A stretch of 64,000 nt of DNA from UBA7803 sp036381275 (GCA_036381275.1 DASVDC010000130.1:1-64000), one strand, 5' to 3'. Positions 18,676-27,705 are shown, counted from the stretch's first letter. The notes: generated by a model from the sequence alone, not told the origin. A program made the numbers and translations.

Positions 18676-19539
18676 ATGGAGTTCGGCGCGGTATTCCCCC
18701 ACAACGAGATCGGCACCGACCCCGGCGCGATCCGCGCGTTCGCCCAGGGCGTGGAAGCCCTCGGCGCGACGCACCTGTTGATCTACGACCACGTGCTCGG
18801 CGCGGATCCGAACCGGCCCGGCGGCTGGCGCGGCCCGTACGACAAGGACGTGGCGTTCCACGAGCCGTTCACCACGTTCGCGTTCCTGGCCGCGGTCACC
18901 GAAAAGCTCGAGCTGGTCACCACCGTGCTGATCCTGCCGCAGCGGCAGACCGCGCTGGTCGCGAAGCAGGCCGCTGAGGTGGCGATCCTGTCGCGCGACC
19001 GTTTCCGGCTCGGCGTCGGTACCGGCTGGAACCAGGTGGAATACGAAGCGCTGAACGAAGACTTCCGCACGCGCGGCCGCCGCCAGGAAGAGCAGGTCGA
19101 GCTGCTGCGGCGCTTCTGGACCGAGGACACCTTCACGTTCCGGGGCGAGTTCCACACCGTCACCGCCGCCGGCATCAACCCGCGCCCGTCCCGGCCGATC
19201 CCGATCTGGTTCGGCGGCTCCGCGCCGAAGCTGCTCGAGCGCTGCGCGCGCCTCGGCGACGGGTGGATCCCGCTGATGGGTCCCACCGACGCCGCCCGCG
19301 ACGCCATCGACACCATCCGCCGCCACCGCGAGAGCGCCGGCCGCTCGATGACCGGCTTCGGCATCCAGGCTCAAGCCCAGTACAAGGGCGGCAACCCCGA
19401 CCGCTGGCACAGCCACGCCGGGAAGTGGCGCCAGCTCGGCGCCACCCACGTGGCCATCGCCACCCACAACGCCGGCCCCACCACCGTCGACGGCCACCTG
19501 AAACGCGTCGAGGAATACCTGACCGCCGTGAAGAGCTAG
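18676..19539 (+). CDS. Luciferase-like (LLM class) oxidoreductase, probably F420-dependent subgroup
   Basis: A 287-residue TIM-barrel oxidoreductase. LLIYDHVLGAD is near residue 35, LGVGTGWNQVEYEAL near 115, and PIPIWFGGSAPKLLER near 175. These match the LLM subgroup often labelled F420-dependent (TIGR03619-like). Cofactor identity (F420 or FMN) cannot be settled by sequence here. Its start follows a strong AAGGAGG. Monocistronic; downstream lies about 350 bases without genes. Confidence 0.85.
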   Translation: MEFGAVFPHNEIGTDPGAIRAFAQGVEALGATHLLIYDHVLGADPNRPGGWRGPYDKDVAFHEPFTTFAFLAAVTEKLELVTTVLILPQRQTALVAKQAAEVAILSRDRFRLGVGTGWNQVEYEALNEDFRTRGRRQEEQVELLRRFWTEDTFTFRGEFHTVTAAGINPRPSRPIPIWFGGSAPKLLERCARLGDGWIPLMGPTDAARDAIDTIRRHRESAGRSMTGFGIQAQAQYKGGNPDRWHSHAGKWRQLGATHVAIATHNAGPTTVDGHLKRVEEYLTAVKS

Positions 19540-19671
19540 CAACCACCGCCGCCCCAGCCGCGAGGCGGCAGCGCACCGGTCCCAAACGACGTCGACGCGG
19601 ACAGAAGCCCTGATGAGCAGCCACCGACCACGGTGGTTGAGACGGGACGCGTGGAAGATAGGTCGCCGGAG

Positions 19672-19806
19672 GGGGCGAAGCGTTGCCGCCGCGCATCTGA
19701 GCGACGCCGAGGAGGCCGGATTGACTCGCGCTTTTCAGCGAGGCAACTCCGGCCGACGAGGGCAGCCCGGAGGGCCGGAGCGTGCGCAGCCGAGGCGCTT
19801 CGCCCC
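19672..19806. repeat. Nested palindromic element
   Basis: Outer arms GGGGCGAAGCG (19672-19682) and CGCTTCGCCCC (19796-19806) are exact complements 113 bases apart. Inside, GGCCGGATTG pairs with CAA-C-TCCGGCC and CTCGC with GCGAG around the loop GCTTTTCA, giving a roughly 15-bp hairpin with one mismatch and one bulge. This could be a dispersed palindromic repeat or a structured RNA. No second copy is in the window. Confidence 0.5.
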
Positions 19807-19845
19807 GACCGCCGACACGCCCTAAGCCGAGTATCGAACCGAGCA

Positions 19846-19870
19846 TTCGCGGCCGGAGGCCGCTCCCACA
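19846..19870. repeat. REP-like single arm
   Basis: TTCGCGGCCGGAGGCCGC and continuing to CTCCCACA, identical to the right arm of the perfect palindrome at 23096-23157. It lies 25 bases from the end of the AhpD-like gene. Confidence 0.75.
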
Positions 19871-19895
19871 GGAGGGCTGGGTCAGCGGACGAACG

Positions 19896-20534
19896 TCAGT
19901 CCGAGTCGACGTCCGCCGCGCCCATGAAGTCGCCGACCTGATCCGGCGCCGGCACCTCCACCACCCGCTCCGGCTCGTCGTCGTACTCGAGCCGCAGCGC
20001 CCGGCAGATCGTCGCGTGCATCTCGTACATGCAGACGATGTACGTGAGCTCGAGGATCTCCGCGTCCGAGAGGTGGCGCTTCAGCGCATCGAACAACCCG
20101 TCCGGCGTGCGGCCGCCGTCCAGCACCAGACAGTCCGTGTAAGCCAGCACCAGCCGCTCGAGCTCGTCGAAGCAGTCCGCCGCGGGCCAATGCGCCACCG
20201 CCTCGATCTGCTCCTCGCTGAAACCGAGCGTGCGCATCGATTTGCAGTGCTGCGAGAACACGAACTGGCTGCCGCGCGCGTAGCCCGCGCGGGTCTGCCC
20301 GAGCTCGCGCAGCCGCGGGTCGAGCTCCCGGCGCGGGCTGCGGTACAGACGGAATCCGGCCACCGCGTGATCGAACACGTCCGGCACCAGCGCGAACACG
20401 GTCCACCAGTTGCCCGGCGTTCCGGTCTCGGTGCCCGGCTCTTCCACCGGATCGCGGTCGCCGAACAGGAACTCGTACATGCGCTGGATGTGCTCGGGCG
20501 CGTCCTCGCGTGAAACCTGGCGTAGTCTGGGCAT
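19896..20534 (-). CDS. Carboxymuconolactone decarboxylase/AhpD-like protein
   Basis: A 212-residue all-helical protein of the AhpD/CMD superfamily: LGQTRAGYARGSQFVFSQHC, then LGFSEEQIEAVAHWP and LSDAEILELTYIVCMYEMHA. The CxxC redox pair of AhpD is not present; a single Cys follows SQH, so peroxidase-linked disulfide chemistry is unlikely. The function of such members is mostly unknown. It is divergent from the PQQ sugar dehydrogenase gene. Confidence 0.75.
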   Translation of the reverse strand: MPRLRQVSREDAPEHIQRMYEFLFGDRDPVEEPGTETGTPGNWWTVFALVPDVFDHAVAGFRLYRSPRRELDPRLRELGQTRAGYARGSQFVFSQHCKSMRTLGFSEEQIEAVAHWPAADCFDELERLVLAYTDCLVLDGGRTPDGLFDALKRHLSDAEILELTYIVCMYEMHATICRALRLEYDDEPERVVEVPAPDQVGDFMGAADVDSD

Positions 20535-20672
20535 GACCCCTCCCGGCGACGACTGAGCGTTGCATTATGACCTGCCCGGACGGGGCGGCAACGGCGCGGC
20601 GCCTCCGCAGCGCAATGCGCGGCCGGCCCGAATGTGGCAGGCTTCGCGGCACGCACGTTCCGGGAGCGAACC

Positions 20673-21809
20673 ATGGCGCGCCGATTCGTCGCCTTGCTGC
20701 TGCTGACCGCCGCCGGCTGTACGCCCGCCGACGGCGCCGATCTGTCGCCCGAGCTGCGTACCGGCAGCGCGGGCAGCCGACTGCTCGCGACACCGATCGC
20801 CGACTTCGACGAGCCGTGGGCGATGACCTTCCTGCCGGACGGGCGCCTGCTGGTCACCGAGAAACCGGGGCAGCTTCTGGTGGTGACCCCGACCGGCGGC
20901 AAGATCGCCGTGCAGGGCGTACCGGAGGTGGCCTACGCGAACCAGGGTGGGCTCGGCGACGTGATCCGGCATCCGCAGTTCGCCCGCAACGGCATCGTCT
21001 ACCTGAGCTACGCCGAGCCCGGAGAGGACGATACCCGGGGCGCCGCCGTGGCCCGTGCCCGGCTCGCGTTCCAGGGCGAGCAGGGCGCCGCGCTCGAAGA
21101 TCTCACGGTGATCTGGCGTCAGGAGCCGAAGGTCACCGGCGCCGGCCACTACGGCCATCGGCTGCTGTTCGCGCCGGACGGGCATCTGTTCATCAGCTCC
21201 GGCGAGCGGCAGAAGTTCACGCCCGCGCAGGACATGAATCAGAACCTCGGCAAGATCGTGCGGCTGCGCGACGACGGCTCGGTGCCGGACGACAACCCGT
21301 TCGCGGACCGCGGGGGCGTGGCCGCGCAGATCTGGACCCTCGGCCACCGCAACCCGCTCGGCATCGCGTTCGACGCCGAGGGGCGGCTCTGGGAGCACGA
21401 GATGGGGCCTCGCGGCGGTGACGAGCTGAACCTGATCCGGCGCGGCGCGAACTACGGCTACCCGTTGGTTTCGGAAGGCGATCACTACGACGGCCAGCCG
21501 ATTCCCGACCACGACACGCGGCCGGAGTTCGAAGCGCCGAAGCTGAGCTGGAATCCGGTGATCTCACCGGCCGGACTGGTGATCTACTCGGGGGAGCTGT
21601 TCGGCGACTGGGTCGGCAACGCCGTCTTCGGCGGAATGACGGCGCAAGCGCTGGTGCGGGTCGCGCTCGAGGGCGAGTCGGCCCGCGAAGTGGAACGCAT
21701 CGACATGGGCCGGCGCATCCGCGAAGTCGAGCAGGGGCCGGACGGCGCGCTGTGGGTGCTGGAGGACGGGGCCGGAGGCCGGCTGCTGAAGCTGACCCCG
21801 GCTTCGTGA
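20673..21809 (+). CDS. PQQ-dependent aldose-sugar dehydrogenase-like lipoprotein
   Basis: A 378-residue protein with a lipoprotein signal (LLLTAAGC) and a six-bladed propeller of the soluble glucose dehydrogenase/YliI type. Motifs are FDEPWAMTFLPDGRLLVTEK, GAGHYGHRLLFAPDGHLF (catalytic His region), LGHRNPLGIAFD and EHEMGPRGGDELN. It oxidises sugars in the periplasm with PQQ as cofactor; no PQQ biosynthesis genes lie in the window. The start at 20673 is chosen because the signal peptide begins MARRFVALLLL; an upstream ATG adds 13 unlikely residues. Confidence 0.88.
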   Translation: MARRFVALLLLTAAGCTPADGADLSPELRTGSAGSRLLATPIADFDEPWAMTFLPDGRLLVTEKPGQLLVVTPTGGKIAVQGVPEVAYANQGGLGDVIRHPQFARNGIVYLSYAEPGEDDTRGAAVARARLAFQGEQGAALEDLTVIWRQEPKVTGAGHYGHRLLFAPDGHLFISSGERQKFTPAQDMNQNLGKIVRLRDDGSVPDDNPFADRGGVAAQIWTLGHRNPLGIAFDAEGRLWEHEMGPRGGDELNLIRRGANYGYPLVSEGDHYDGQPIPDHDTRPEFEAPKLSWNPVISPAGLVIYSGELFGDWVGNAVFGGMTAQALVRVALEGESAREVERIDMGRRIREVEQGPDGALWVLEDGAGGRLLKLTPAS

Positions 21810-21855
21810 AGCCGCGGCTCGTCTGAAGCCGTCGCCTGCTGAAGCCGCGCCGGCC

Positions 21856-22128
21856 TCAATCGCCTTCGCCGAAGCTCGGCGTCAGCGGCCGACCCATCTC
21901 GTAGGAGTCGAGCACGAACTCGCGGATGATCCCGAGCGGATCGGTGCCGGGCTGCTCACGCAGCAGCTCCTTCAGCATCCCGGCCTCGATCTCCGCCTCG
22001 AACTGCGAGTCGTACGGGCCGACGTCGATGCCCTCGCGGGTGTGGAAATACCATTTGCCGTCGCTCAGGAACACCCGCTCGGAGCGAAACCAGGTCTGTG
22101 GCCGTTCGTTCGATCGCGCGCTGATCAC
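21856..22128 (-). CDS. DUF6316-like small protein
   Basis: A 90-residue protein. RSERVFLSDGKWYFHTREG followed by DVGPYDSQFEAEIEAGML matches a short domain I recognise as DUF6316, common in Pseudomonas and relatives and without known function. Cytosolic, acidic C-terminus. It lies in the convergent gap after the PQQ dehydrogenase and is divergent from the ATP-grasp gene. Confidence 0.65.
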   Translation of the reverse strand: MISARSNERPQTWFRSERVFLSDGKWYFHTREGIDVGPYDSQFEAEIEAGMLKELLREQPGTDPLGIIREFVLDSYEMGRPLTPSFGEGD

Positions 22129-22298
22129 GGCTCCCTCTGTCCGTGCCTGCCTCCCTTCGAGTCTGGGGTGTGCCTGCGGGCGAAGTCTGTACGAACAATG
22201 TCAAGAGATTTCGCGCTTTCCCGGCAGCGGAGCCTCTTTTCCACGGTGCGCCGCTCCGGCAGAATCCGGCGAATTTTCGATCCTGGATCCCGGCGCTG

Positions 22299-23093
22299 AT
22301 GCGCCTCGTGACGTTCGACCCGTTCCGCACCCTGGGCATCCCCGGGGTGAAGTACATCAAACCCGAGCTGTACCGCGATCACCTCGCCGAGATCCGCGCG
22401 GCGGACTGGCTGCTGTTCCCCGAGTACTGGCAGGTGAACGCGCTGATCTACGCGCACCGCCGACGGATCTTCCCGAGCCCGGCGGCCTATCACCTCGGGC
22501 ACGACAAGGTGCAGATGACCCGGGCCCTCGAGGCGCGCTGGCCGCAGCACCTGCCGGCCACGATGATCCGCCCGGCGACCCGCCGGGACGCCGAGGAGAT
22601 CCTCGAGCGGCTCGGCCTGCCGCTGGTCGCGAAGGAGGTGCGCAGCAGCGAGGGCCGCGGCGTCCGGCTGATCGGCGACGAGGCCGAGTGGTACGACTAC
22701 TGCGCCGGCCGCAGCGTGCTCTACGCGCAGGAGTACCTGCCGATCGACCGGGACCTGCGGGTGGTGGTGATCGGACGCGATGTGGTGGCGAGTTACTGGC
22801 GCCTGCAGCCGGAGGGCGGATTCCTGAACAACGTCGCGGCCGGCGGCACGTTGTCGTTCGAGGCCGCGCCCGCGGCGGCCGTGCGGCTCGTCGAGCGCAT
22901 CGCGCGGGCGCTTCGGATCGACCATGCAGGCTTCGACGTGGCCATCGTGGGCGGCCGGCCGTACGTCCTCGAGTTCAACCGGCTGTTCGGCAACGCGGGG
23001 CTGCGGGAACAGGGCATCCGGCCGGCCGAGCTGATCCACCGCTACCTGCTCGCGCGCTCGCCGCGCAAGCCGCGCCGGCCGCGCGCGGCGTGA
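22299..23093 (+). CDS. RimK-like ATP-grasp protein
   Basis: A 264-residue ATP-grasp enzyme. LGHDKVQMTRALEA begins the central domain, PLVAKEVRSSEGRGVRLI is the grasp loop with ATP-binding Lys and the Gly-rich SSEGRG, YAQEYLPIDRDLRVVVIG follows, and VLEFNRLFGNAG has the Mg-binding Glu and Asn. The family joins a carboxylate to an amine via acyl-phosphate (as RimK and glutathione synthetase do). Substrate unknown. The start is at MRLVTFD; the frame is open 52 codons upstream without family similarity. It ends three bases before a REP palindrome. Confidence 0.8.
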   Translation: MRLVTFDPFRTLGIPGVKYIKPELYRDHLAEIRAADWLLFPEYWQVNALIYAHRRRIFPSPAAYHLGHDKVQMTRALEARWPQHLPATMIRPATRRDAEEILERLGLPLVAKEVRSSEGRGVRLIGDEAEWYDYCAGRSVLYAQEYLPIDRDLRVVVIGRDVVASYWRLQPEGGFLNNVAAGGTLSFEAAPAAAVRLVERIARALRIDHAGFDVAIVGGRPYVLEFNRLFGNAGLREQGIRPAELIHRYLLARSPRKPRRPRAA

Positions 23094-23095
23094 AC

Positions 23096-23157
23096 CTGTG
23101 GGAGCGGCCTCCGGCCGCGAATGCCGGCCGGTTCGCGGCCGGAGGCCGCTCCCACAG
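23096..23157. repeat. Perfect REP-type palindrome
   Basis: Two exact 26-bp complementary arms (23096-23121 and 23132-23157) around a 10-base loop TGCCGGCCGG. The arm begins CTGTGGGAGCGGCCTCCGG. This is the best-preserved copy of the family. It lies in the 84-base gap between two plus-strand genes and could attenuate transcription. Confidence 0.9.
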
Positions 23158-23177
23158 GGACCCGCTATCATCGCCGG

Positions 23178-24449
23178 ATGAGTCCGACCGATACCGCGCC
23201 GCTGCCGCCCCGCTCCGCCTACCCGTGGTTCCTGACCGGCTCGAGCCTGTGGCTCGCCGGCATGAGCCTGCAGGGCTTCCTGTTCGCGTGGCTGCTCGTG
23301 GGCGTGCTGGAGCGGCCGGCCGACGAGGCCGGCTTCGCGCGGGCGCTCGCGGAGTTTCCGCCGCTCCTGGTGTTGTTCTTCGGCGGGCTGCTCGGCGACC
23401 GCTTCGACGGGCGCGGCTACCTCGCGCTGATGCACGTGCTGGTCGCGCTGCCGCCGCTGATGATCGCCGCCGTGCACGGGCTCGATGCGCTCGGCTACTG
23501 GTGGGTCGTGCTGTTCGGCGTGCTGATGGCCGGGCTGCAGGCACTTTCCGATCCGGCGCGCCAGGCCATGATCAGCCGGGTGAGCCGGATGGACATCCAG
23601 CGCGCGGTCACGGTGATGATCGTCACCTCGTCGCTGGTGGGCCTGTCGGGCTTCTACCTCGGCGGCCGACTCGACGTGCTCGGGCTCGGCACCGTGCTGG
23701 TGATTCAGTCGGCGCTGTTCTTCGCCGGCACGTTCGCGACGCTGCGCCTGCCGTCACTGCCGCCGGTCGGCGGCGGTGCGGGCGGCCGCGCCCGGCTCGG
23801 CGCGGGTCTCGCCGCGGTGTGGCGGGCGCCGCTGGTGCGCAGCGTGATCGGGCTGAACTTCCTGTCGAGCCTGTTCAACGCCGGAGCGTACGTGATCGCG
23901 ATCCCGTACATCGTGAAGGAGGTCTACCTCGGCGACGCCGCGTTCTACGCGTCGGTGATGATCGTGTTCAGCGCCGGCAGCATCGGCTCCAACGTGCTGC
24001 TGCTGGCGTTCATGCCGCTGCTGCGGCCGGGGCGGCTGTTCCTGCTGATGCAGCTCACCCGGGTCGTGATCCTGCTCGTGCTGTTCCTGCAACCGAGCCT
24101 CTGGCTCTTCTATCTGACGATGTTCGCGTGGGGGCTCAACATGGGCGTGACTACGACGCTGGTGCGGACCACGGTGCAGGAGCTCGCGGATCCGGCCCGG
24201 CGCTCGCAGGTGCTGTCGGTGCTGCTGCTCAGCTTCATGGTGACCGCCCCGGCCAGCTCGCTGCTGCTCGGGCTGCTGATCGAGCACACCACGCCGCTGG
24301 TCGCGCTGCTGCCCGGCATCGCGATGTCGCTGGTGATCTTCGCGATCGGTCTGTGGAAGACCGGCCTCTGGCGGTTCGAGTCCGCCGCCCGGCTGCCGCT
24401 CACCGCCATCGGCCGCGAAGCCTCCGAGGAGCGGCTGCCGGCCGGCTGA
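23178..24449 (+). CDS. MFS transporter
   Basis: A 423-residue major facilitator with about 12 hydrophobic segments. LFFGGLLGDRFDGRGYL is the loop 2-3 motif A; SDPARQAMISRVSRMD and SGFYLGGRLD resemble the EntS/MFS_3 branch of exporters. The central loop is rich in Gly and Arg. The start at MSPTDT avoids reading from within the REP. It ends four bases from the convergent hydrolase. Substrate unknown, export likely from subfamily. Confidence 0.85.
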   Translation: MSPTDTAPLPPRSAYPWFLTGSSLWLAGMSLQGFLFAWLLVGVLERPADEAGFARALAEFPPLLVLFFGGLLGDRFDGRGYLALMHVLVALPPLMIAAVHGLDALGYWWVVLFGVLMAGLQALSDPARQAMISRVSRMDIQRAVTVMIVTSSLVGLSGFYLGGRLDVLGLGTVLVIQSALFFAGTFATLRLPSLPPVGGGAGGRARLGAGLAAVWRAPLVRSVIGLNFLSSLFNAGAYVIAIPYIVKEVYLGDAAFYASVMIVFSAGSIGSNVLLLAFMPLLRPGRLFLLMQLTRVVILLVLFLQPSLWLFYLTMFAWGLNMGVTTTLVRTTVQELADPARRSQVLSVLLLSFMVTAPASSLLLGLLIEHTTPLVALLPGIAMSLVIFAIGLWKTGLWRFESAARLPLTAIGREASEERLPAG

Positions 24450-24453
24450 CCGC

Positions 24454-25371
24454 TCAGGGCTCGGCGTCCGGATCGACGATGAAGCGGGCGACCAGCTCGG
24501 GCGCCTGCATCGGGATGAAGTGGGTCAGCTCCGGCAGGTAGACGTCCCGGCCGTTCGGGAACTCCTCGGCGAGCCGGGGCCAGGTGGGCGACTTGGAGAA
24601 ATCCAGCGTCGGCTCCTCGCCCGGCTCCCGGCCCCGCGCGCGCAGCACGCTCACCGGCACGGTAATCCGGGGAACCAGCGCATGCACGTCCGTGCGCGTG
24701 TTGCCGAGATACACCGACGCTTCCACCAGCGGCGGACAGGCGAGCTCGTAGCCGGAACCGTCCGGCTTCGGCAGCACGCCGTAGCGGCAATAGTCTTCCA
24801 GCACCTCGGGGCGCCAGAGCGAGAACGGATGGCGCTCGCGGAAACGCTCGTACATCTCCTCCCATGAGGCCCAGTCGTTGCGCCGCCGCGCCACCGGGTG
24901 GTCCTCGGCGGTCGCGTAACCGCGGTAGCGGTCCTCGGCGTACGCCTCGGGGTCGAAGATCACCGGGTCGACCAGCACCAGCCGGCTGAATGCTTCCGGC
25001 TGCCGGGCCGCGACTTGCGTGACACAGTGTCCGCCCATCGAGTGGCCGACGCCGATCGCGCCGCGGAGCGCCAGCACCTCGACCAGCTCCTCGAGATCGC
25101 GGCCGAAACTCTCCCAGAGGTAAGGTCCCCGGCGCTCGCTGCGGCCGTGCCCGCGCATGTCGACCGCGACGGCCCGGTAGCCCTCGGGCAGCGCCGCGAC
25201 CGTCCGATCCCAGCAGCGCGCGTGGAACCCGGTGGCGTGCACCAGCAGCACAGTGGGGTCGCCGCCGGCGCCCCATTCGAAATACGTCAGCCGTACCTGG
25301 CTGCCCTGAAAGTCGTGCTGCGTCGGCTGCCCGTTCACGTCGATTCCGGCCCTTGCGAAGAGTTGAAACAT
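24454..25371 (-). CDS. Alpha/beta hydrolase
   Basis: A 305-residue hydrolase with oxyanion region HATGFHARCWDR, AVDMRGHGRS, a Ser nucleophile in GHSMGGHCV near residue 110, and C-terminal His in LTHFIPMQAPE. The His-Pro-Met ending and fold order fit carboxylesterase or C-C hydrolase families; no more specific call is safe. Monocistronic, convergent with the MFS gene, divergent from idi. Confidence 0.82.
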   Translation of the reverse strand: MFQLFARAGIDVNGQPTQHDFQGSQVRLTYFEWGAGGDPTVLLVHATGFHARCWDRTVAALPEGYRAVAVDMRGHGRSERRGPYLWESFGRDLEELVEVLALRGAIGVGHSMGGHCVTQVAARQPEAFSRLVLVDPVIFDPEAYAEDRYRGYATAEDHPVARRRNDWASWEEMYERFRERHPFSLWRPEVLEDYCRYGVLPKPDGSGYELACPPLVEASVYLGNTRTDVHALVPRITVPVSVLRARGREPGEEPTLDFSKSPTWPRLAEEFPNGRDVYLPELTHFIPMQAPELVARFIVDPDAEP

Positions 25372-25495
25372 CTCATGTTAGGCGCCCGGCCGACGGCAGC
25401 CAAGAAACCGGCGTGAACGCCGCATCACGGGCGACGGTTCTGCCGCTTTCCGGTACACTGCACGCCCGAATTCAGCCGGCCCTGCGGAGCGTTCG

Positions 25496-26101
25496 TTGCC
25501 TCAGGCACTGACCAAATCCGACATCGTCTCGTCCGAGCGCGAGCAACTGATCCTGGTCGACAGCGACGACCGGGAGATCGGCGCGCTGGACAAGTCCGCC
25601 TGCCATGACGGCTCCGGCGTGCTGCACCGGGCGTTCTCGCTGTTCGTCTTCAACCCGGAAGGTGAGCTGCTCATCCAGCAGCGCGCGCCGGGCAAGCGGC
25701 TGTGGCCGTCGTATTGGTCCAACAGTTGCTGCTCGCACCCGCGGGCCGGCGAAGCCATGGACGGAGCGGTGCACCGGCGCCTCGAGCAGGAGCTCGGCCT
25801 CACCGCCCGGTTGCGCTTCGTCTACAAGTTCGAGTACGAGGCCCGCTACGGCGATCTCGGCAGCGAGCACGAGCTCTGCTGGGTGTACGTCGGCCGTACC
25901 CGGGACGAGCCGGTGATCAACACCACCGAGATCAGCGACTGGCGCTGGGTGGCGCCGGTGGAGCTCAGCCGCGAGCTCGAGGCACACGGCGATCGCTTTA
26001 CGCCCTGGTTCAAGCTCGAGTGGGCGCGGCTCACCGAGGAGCTCGGTGACGACCTGGCGGGGCTGCCGGCCAGCCTCAGGGAAGCCGGCCGGCAAGCCTG
26101 A
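25496..26101 (+). CDS. idi: Isopentenyl-diphosphate delta-isomerase, type 1
   Basis: A 201-residue Nudix-fold isomerase interconverting IPP and DMAPP. LHRAFSLFVFNPEGELLIQQR is followed by SYWSNSCCSHPRAGE, which has the catalytic Cys and the metal-binding His, then HRRLEQELGL and later ELCWVYVG. The start is a TTG preceded by GCGGAGCG. It lies 36 bases before the HMG-CoA synthase gene, so it is probably an isoprenoid operon in which idi is needed because the mevalonate route yields only IPP. Confidence 0.92.
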   Translation: MPQALTKSDIVSSEREQLILVDSDDREIGALDKSACHDGSGVLHRAFSLFVFNPEGELLIQQRAPGKRLWPSYWSNSCCSHPRAGEAMDGAVHRRLEQELGLTARLRFVYKFEYEARYGDLGSEHELCWVYVGRTRDEPVINTTEISDWRWVAPVELSRELEAHGDRFTPWFKLEWARLTEELGDDLAGLPASLREAGRQA

Positions 26102-26137
26102 AAACGGCCTCTAGACGCGAGCGGAGCATCGGAACAC

Positions 26138-27637
26138 ATGGTTCACCCCCACATCGGCATCAGCGGATTCGCGAGCTACTTGCCCCGTTACCGGGTCGCC
26201 CTCGGTGACTGGTGCCGCTGGACGGGCGACAGCTGGGACAAGGTGCGCACCGTGGTGGGCAGCGGCTTCCGCATGCGCGGCCCGGACGAGAACGCCTACA
26301 CGATGGCGGCCACCGCGGTGCTGCGGCTGATCCGCCAGTACGACCTCGATCCGCAGCGCATCGGCTTTCTCGGCCTCGGCACCGAGTCGAGCACCGACAA
26401 CTCCGCCGGCGCGGTGATCGTGAAGGGCATGGTCAACCGCGCGCTCATCAAGCTCGGTCTGCCGCCTCTGGCGCGCGCCTGCGAGGTGCCGGAGTTCAAG
26501 CACGCGTGCCTCGGCGGCGTCTACGCGCTGAAGGCGGCGGCCCGCTACCTCGCGCTCGACGGCCGCGGCCGGCACGCGATCGTGGTCTGCTCCGACGTCG
26601 CCGAGTACGCGAGAGCCACCACCGGCGAGCCGACCCAGGGTGCCGGCGCCGTGGCGATGCTGGTGGAGGAATCGCCGAAGCTGCTCGCGCTGGAGCTCGA
26701 CATCTCCGGCAGCTCGTCCGACTACCGCGGGCCGGACTTCCGCAAGCCGTTCCTGCGCTTCATGCAGCAGAGCCCGACCGAGTACGCGCAGCCGCGCGAC
26801 TTCCCGGTGTTCAACGGCAAGTATTCCACCACCTGCTACATCGACGAGGCGCTGGCGGCGCTGCGCGACATGTTCGCCCGCATCGCCCGCGCCGGCAGCC
26901 GCGCCGGGGCGCTGCGCGCGCTGCCGGCACGGCCGAGCCAGTTCATGCGCGACCTGTCCGCGACGTTCCTGCACCGGCCCTACCAGCGCATGGCCGAAAC
27001 GGGCCTGATCATGAGCTATCTGCTCGCGCTCGCGATCGGTGACGGCGAGGACATGGCCGAGCTGATCCAGTACACGGAACCCGCCGACGTCGACCCCACC
27101 GAGCTGGTGGCGGAGCTGACCAGCGAGCCGAGCGTGTACGAGCTGGTGGAGGAGCAGCGCCTCAGCGACGAGATCTACCCGCTCGCGACCCGCACCGCGC
27201 GCGAGTTCCGCCGGTCGCCGCGGTTCGATGCGCTCATGACCCGGCTCGGCACGCTGGAGATGCAGGAGGTGGGCAACCTGTACACCGCGTCGCTGCCGGC
27301 CTGGATGGCCGCCGGACTGGAAGAGGCGGCCGAGCGCGGCATCGAGCTCGGCGGCAGCCGGATCCTCACGCTCGGCTACGGCAGCGGCGACGCCGCGGAG
27401 GCGATTCCGATGGTGGTGATGCCCGGCTGGCAGGACGCCGCCCGCCGAATCGGTTTCGTCGAGGCGCTGGCGAATCCCCACGACCTCGATCAGGACGGCT
27501 ACGCGGCGCTGCACGACGGCGGACCGTTCGAGCACCCGGTCGCCCATCAGCCGGGCGTCTTCTACATCGACCGGATCGGGGCCCGGGAACGGCATTTCGA
27601 CGATTCCGGCATCGAGTACTACCGCTTCCACGGCTGA
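26138..27637 (+). CDS. mvaS: Hydroxymethylglutaryl-CoA synthase
   Basis: A 499-residue HMG-CoA synthase (acetyl-CoA plus acetoacetyl-CoA to HMG-CoA). Catalytic Glu E83 is in GTESSTDNS, acyl-accepting C124 in FKHACLGG, and the His in FLHRPYQRM. It is about 100 residues longer than Gram-positive enzymes, mostly in the C-terminal half. Its pairing with idi supports a mevalonate pathway rather than a polyketide beta-branching role. The other pathway genes are not in the window. Confidence 0.88.
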   Translation: MVHPHIGISGFASYLPRYRVALGDWCRWTGDSWDKVRTVVGSGFRMRGPDENAYTMAATAVLRLIRQYDLDPQRIGFLGLGTESSTDNSAGAVIVKGMVNRALIKLGLPPLARACEVPEFKHACLGGVYALKAAARYLALDGRGRHAIVVCSDVAEYARATTGEPTQGAGAVAMLVEESPKLLALELDISGSSSDYRGPDFRKPFLRFMQQSPTEYAQPRDFPVFNGKYSTTCYIDEALAALRDMFARIARAGSRAGALRALPARPSQFMRDLSATFLHRPYQRMAETGLIMSYLLALAIGDGEDMAELIQYTEPADVDPTELVAELTSEPSVYELVEEQRLSDEIYPLATRTAREFRRSPRFDALMTRLGTLEMQEVGNLYTASLPAWMAAGLEEAAERGIELGGSRILTLGYGSGDAAEAIPMVVMPGWQDAARRIGFVEALANPHDLDQDGYAALHDGGPFEHPVAHQPGVFYIDRIGARERHFDDSGIEYYRFHG

Positions 27638-27705
27638 AAAATTCTGACCCGATTCGGCGGCCGCCGGCGTTGATGCTCCTGAACACCCGTCACAGGAGCG
27701 AAACG

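Larger units (their letters stand above)
19540..19895. other. Gene-free stretch between two convergent genes
   Basis: No convincing gene. It holds the palindromic element at 19672-19806 and a REP-like arm at 19846-19870. Short open frames here follow GC bias rather than any family. Confidence 0.6.

Noticed and set aside
19540..19880. Short plus-strand open frames as small genes
   Set aside because: They run through the palindromic element and REP arm, are Arg-rich and have no family similarity.
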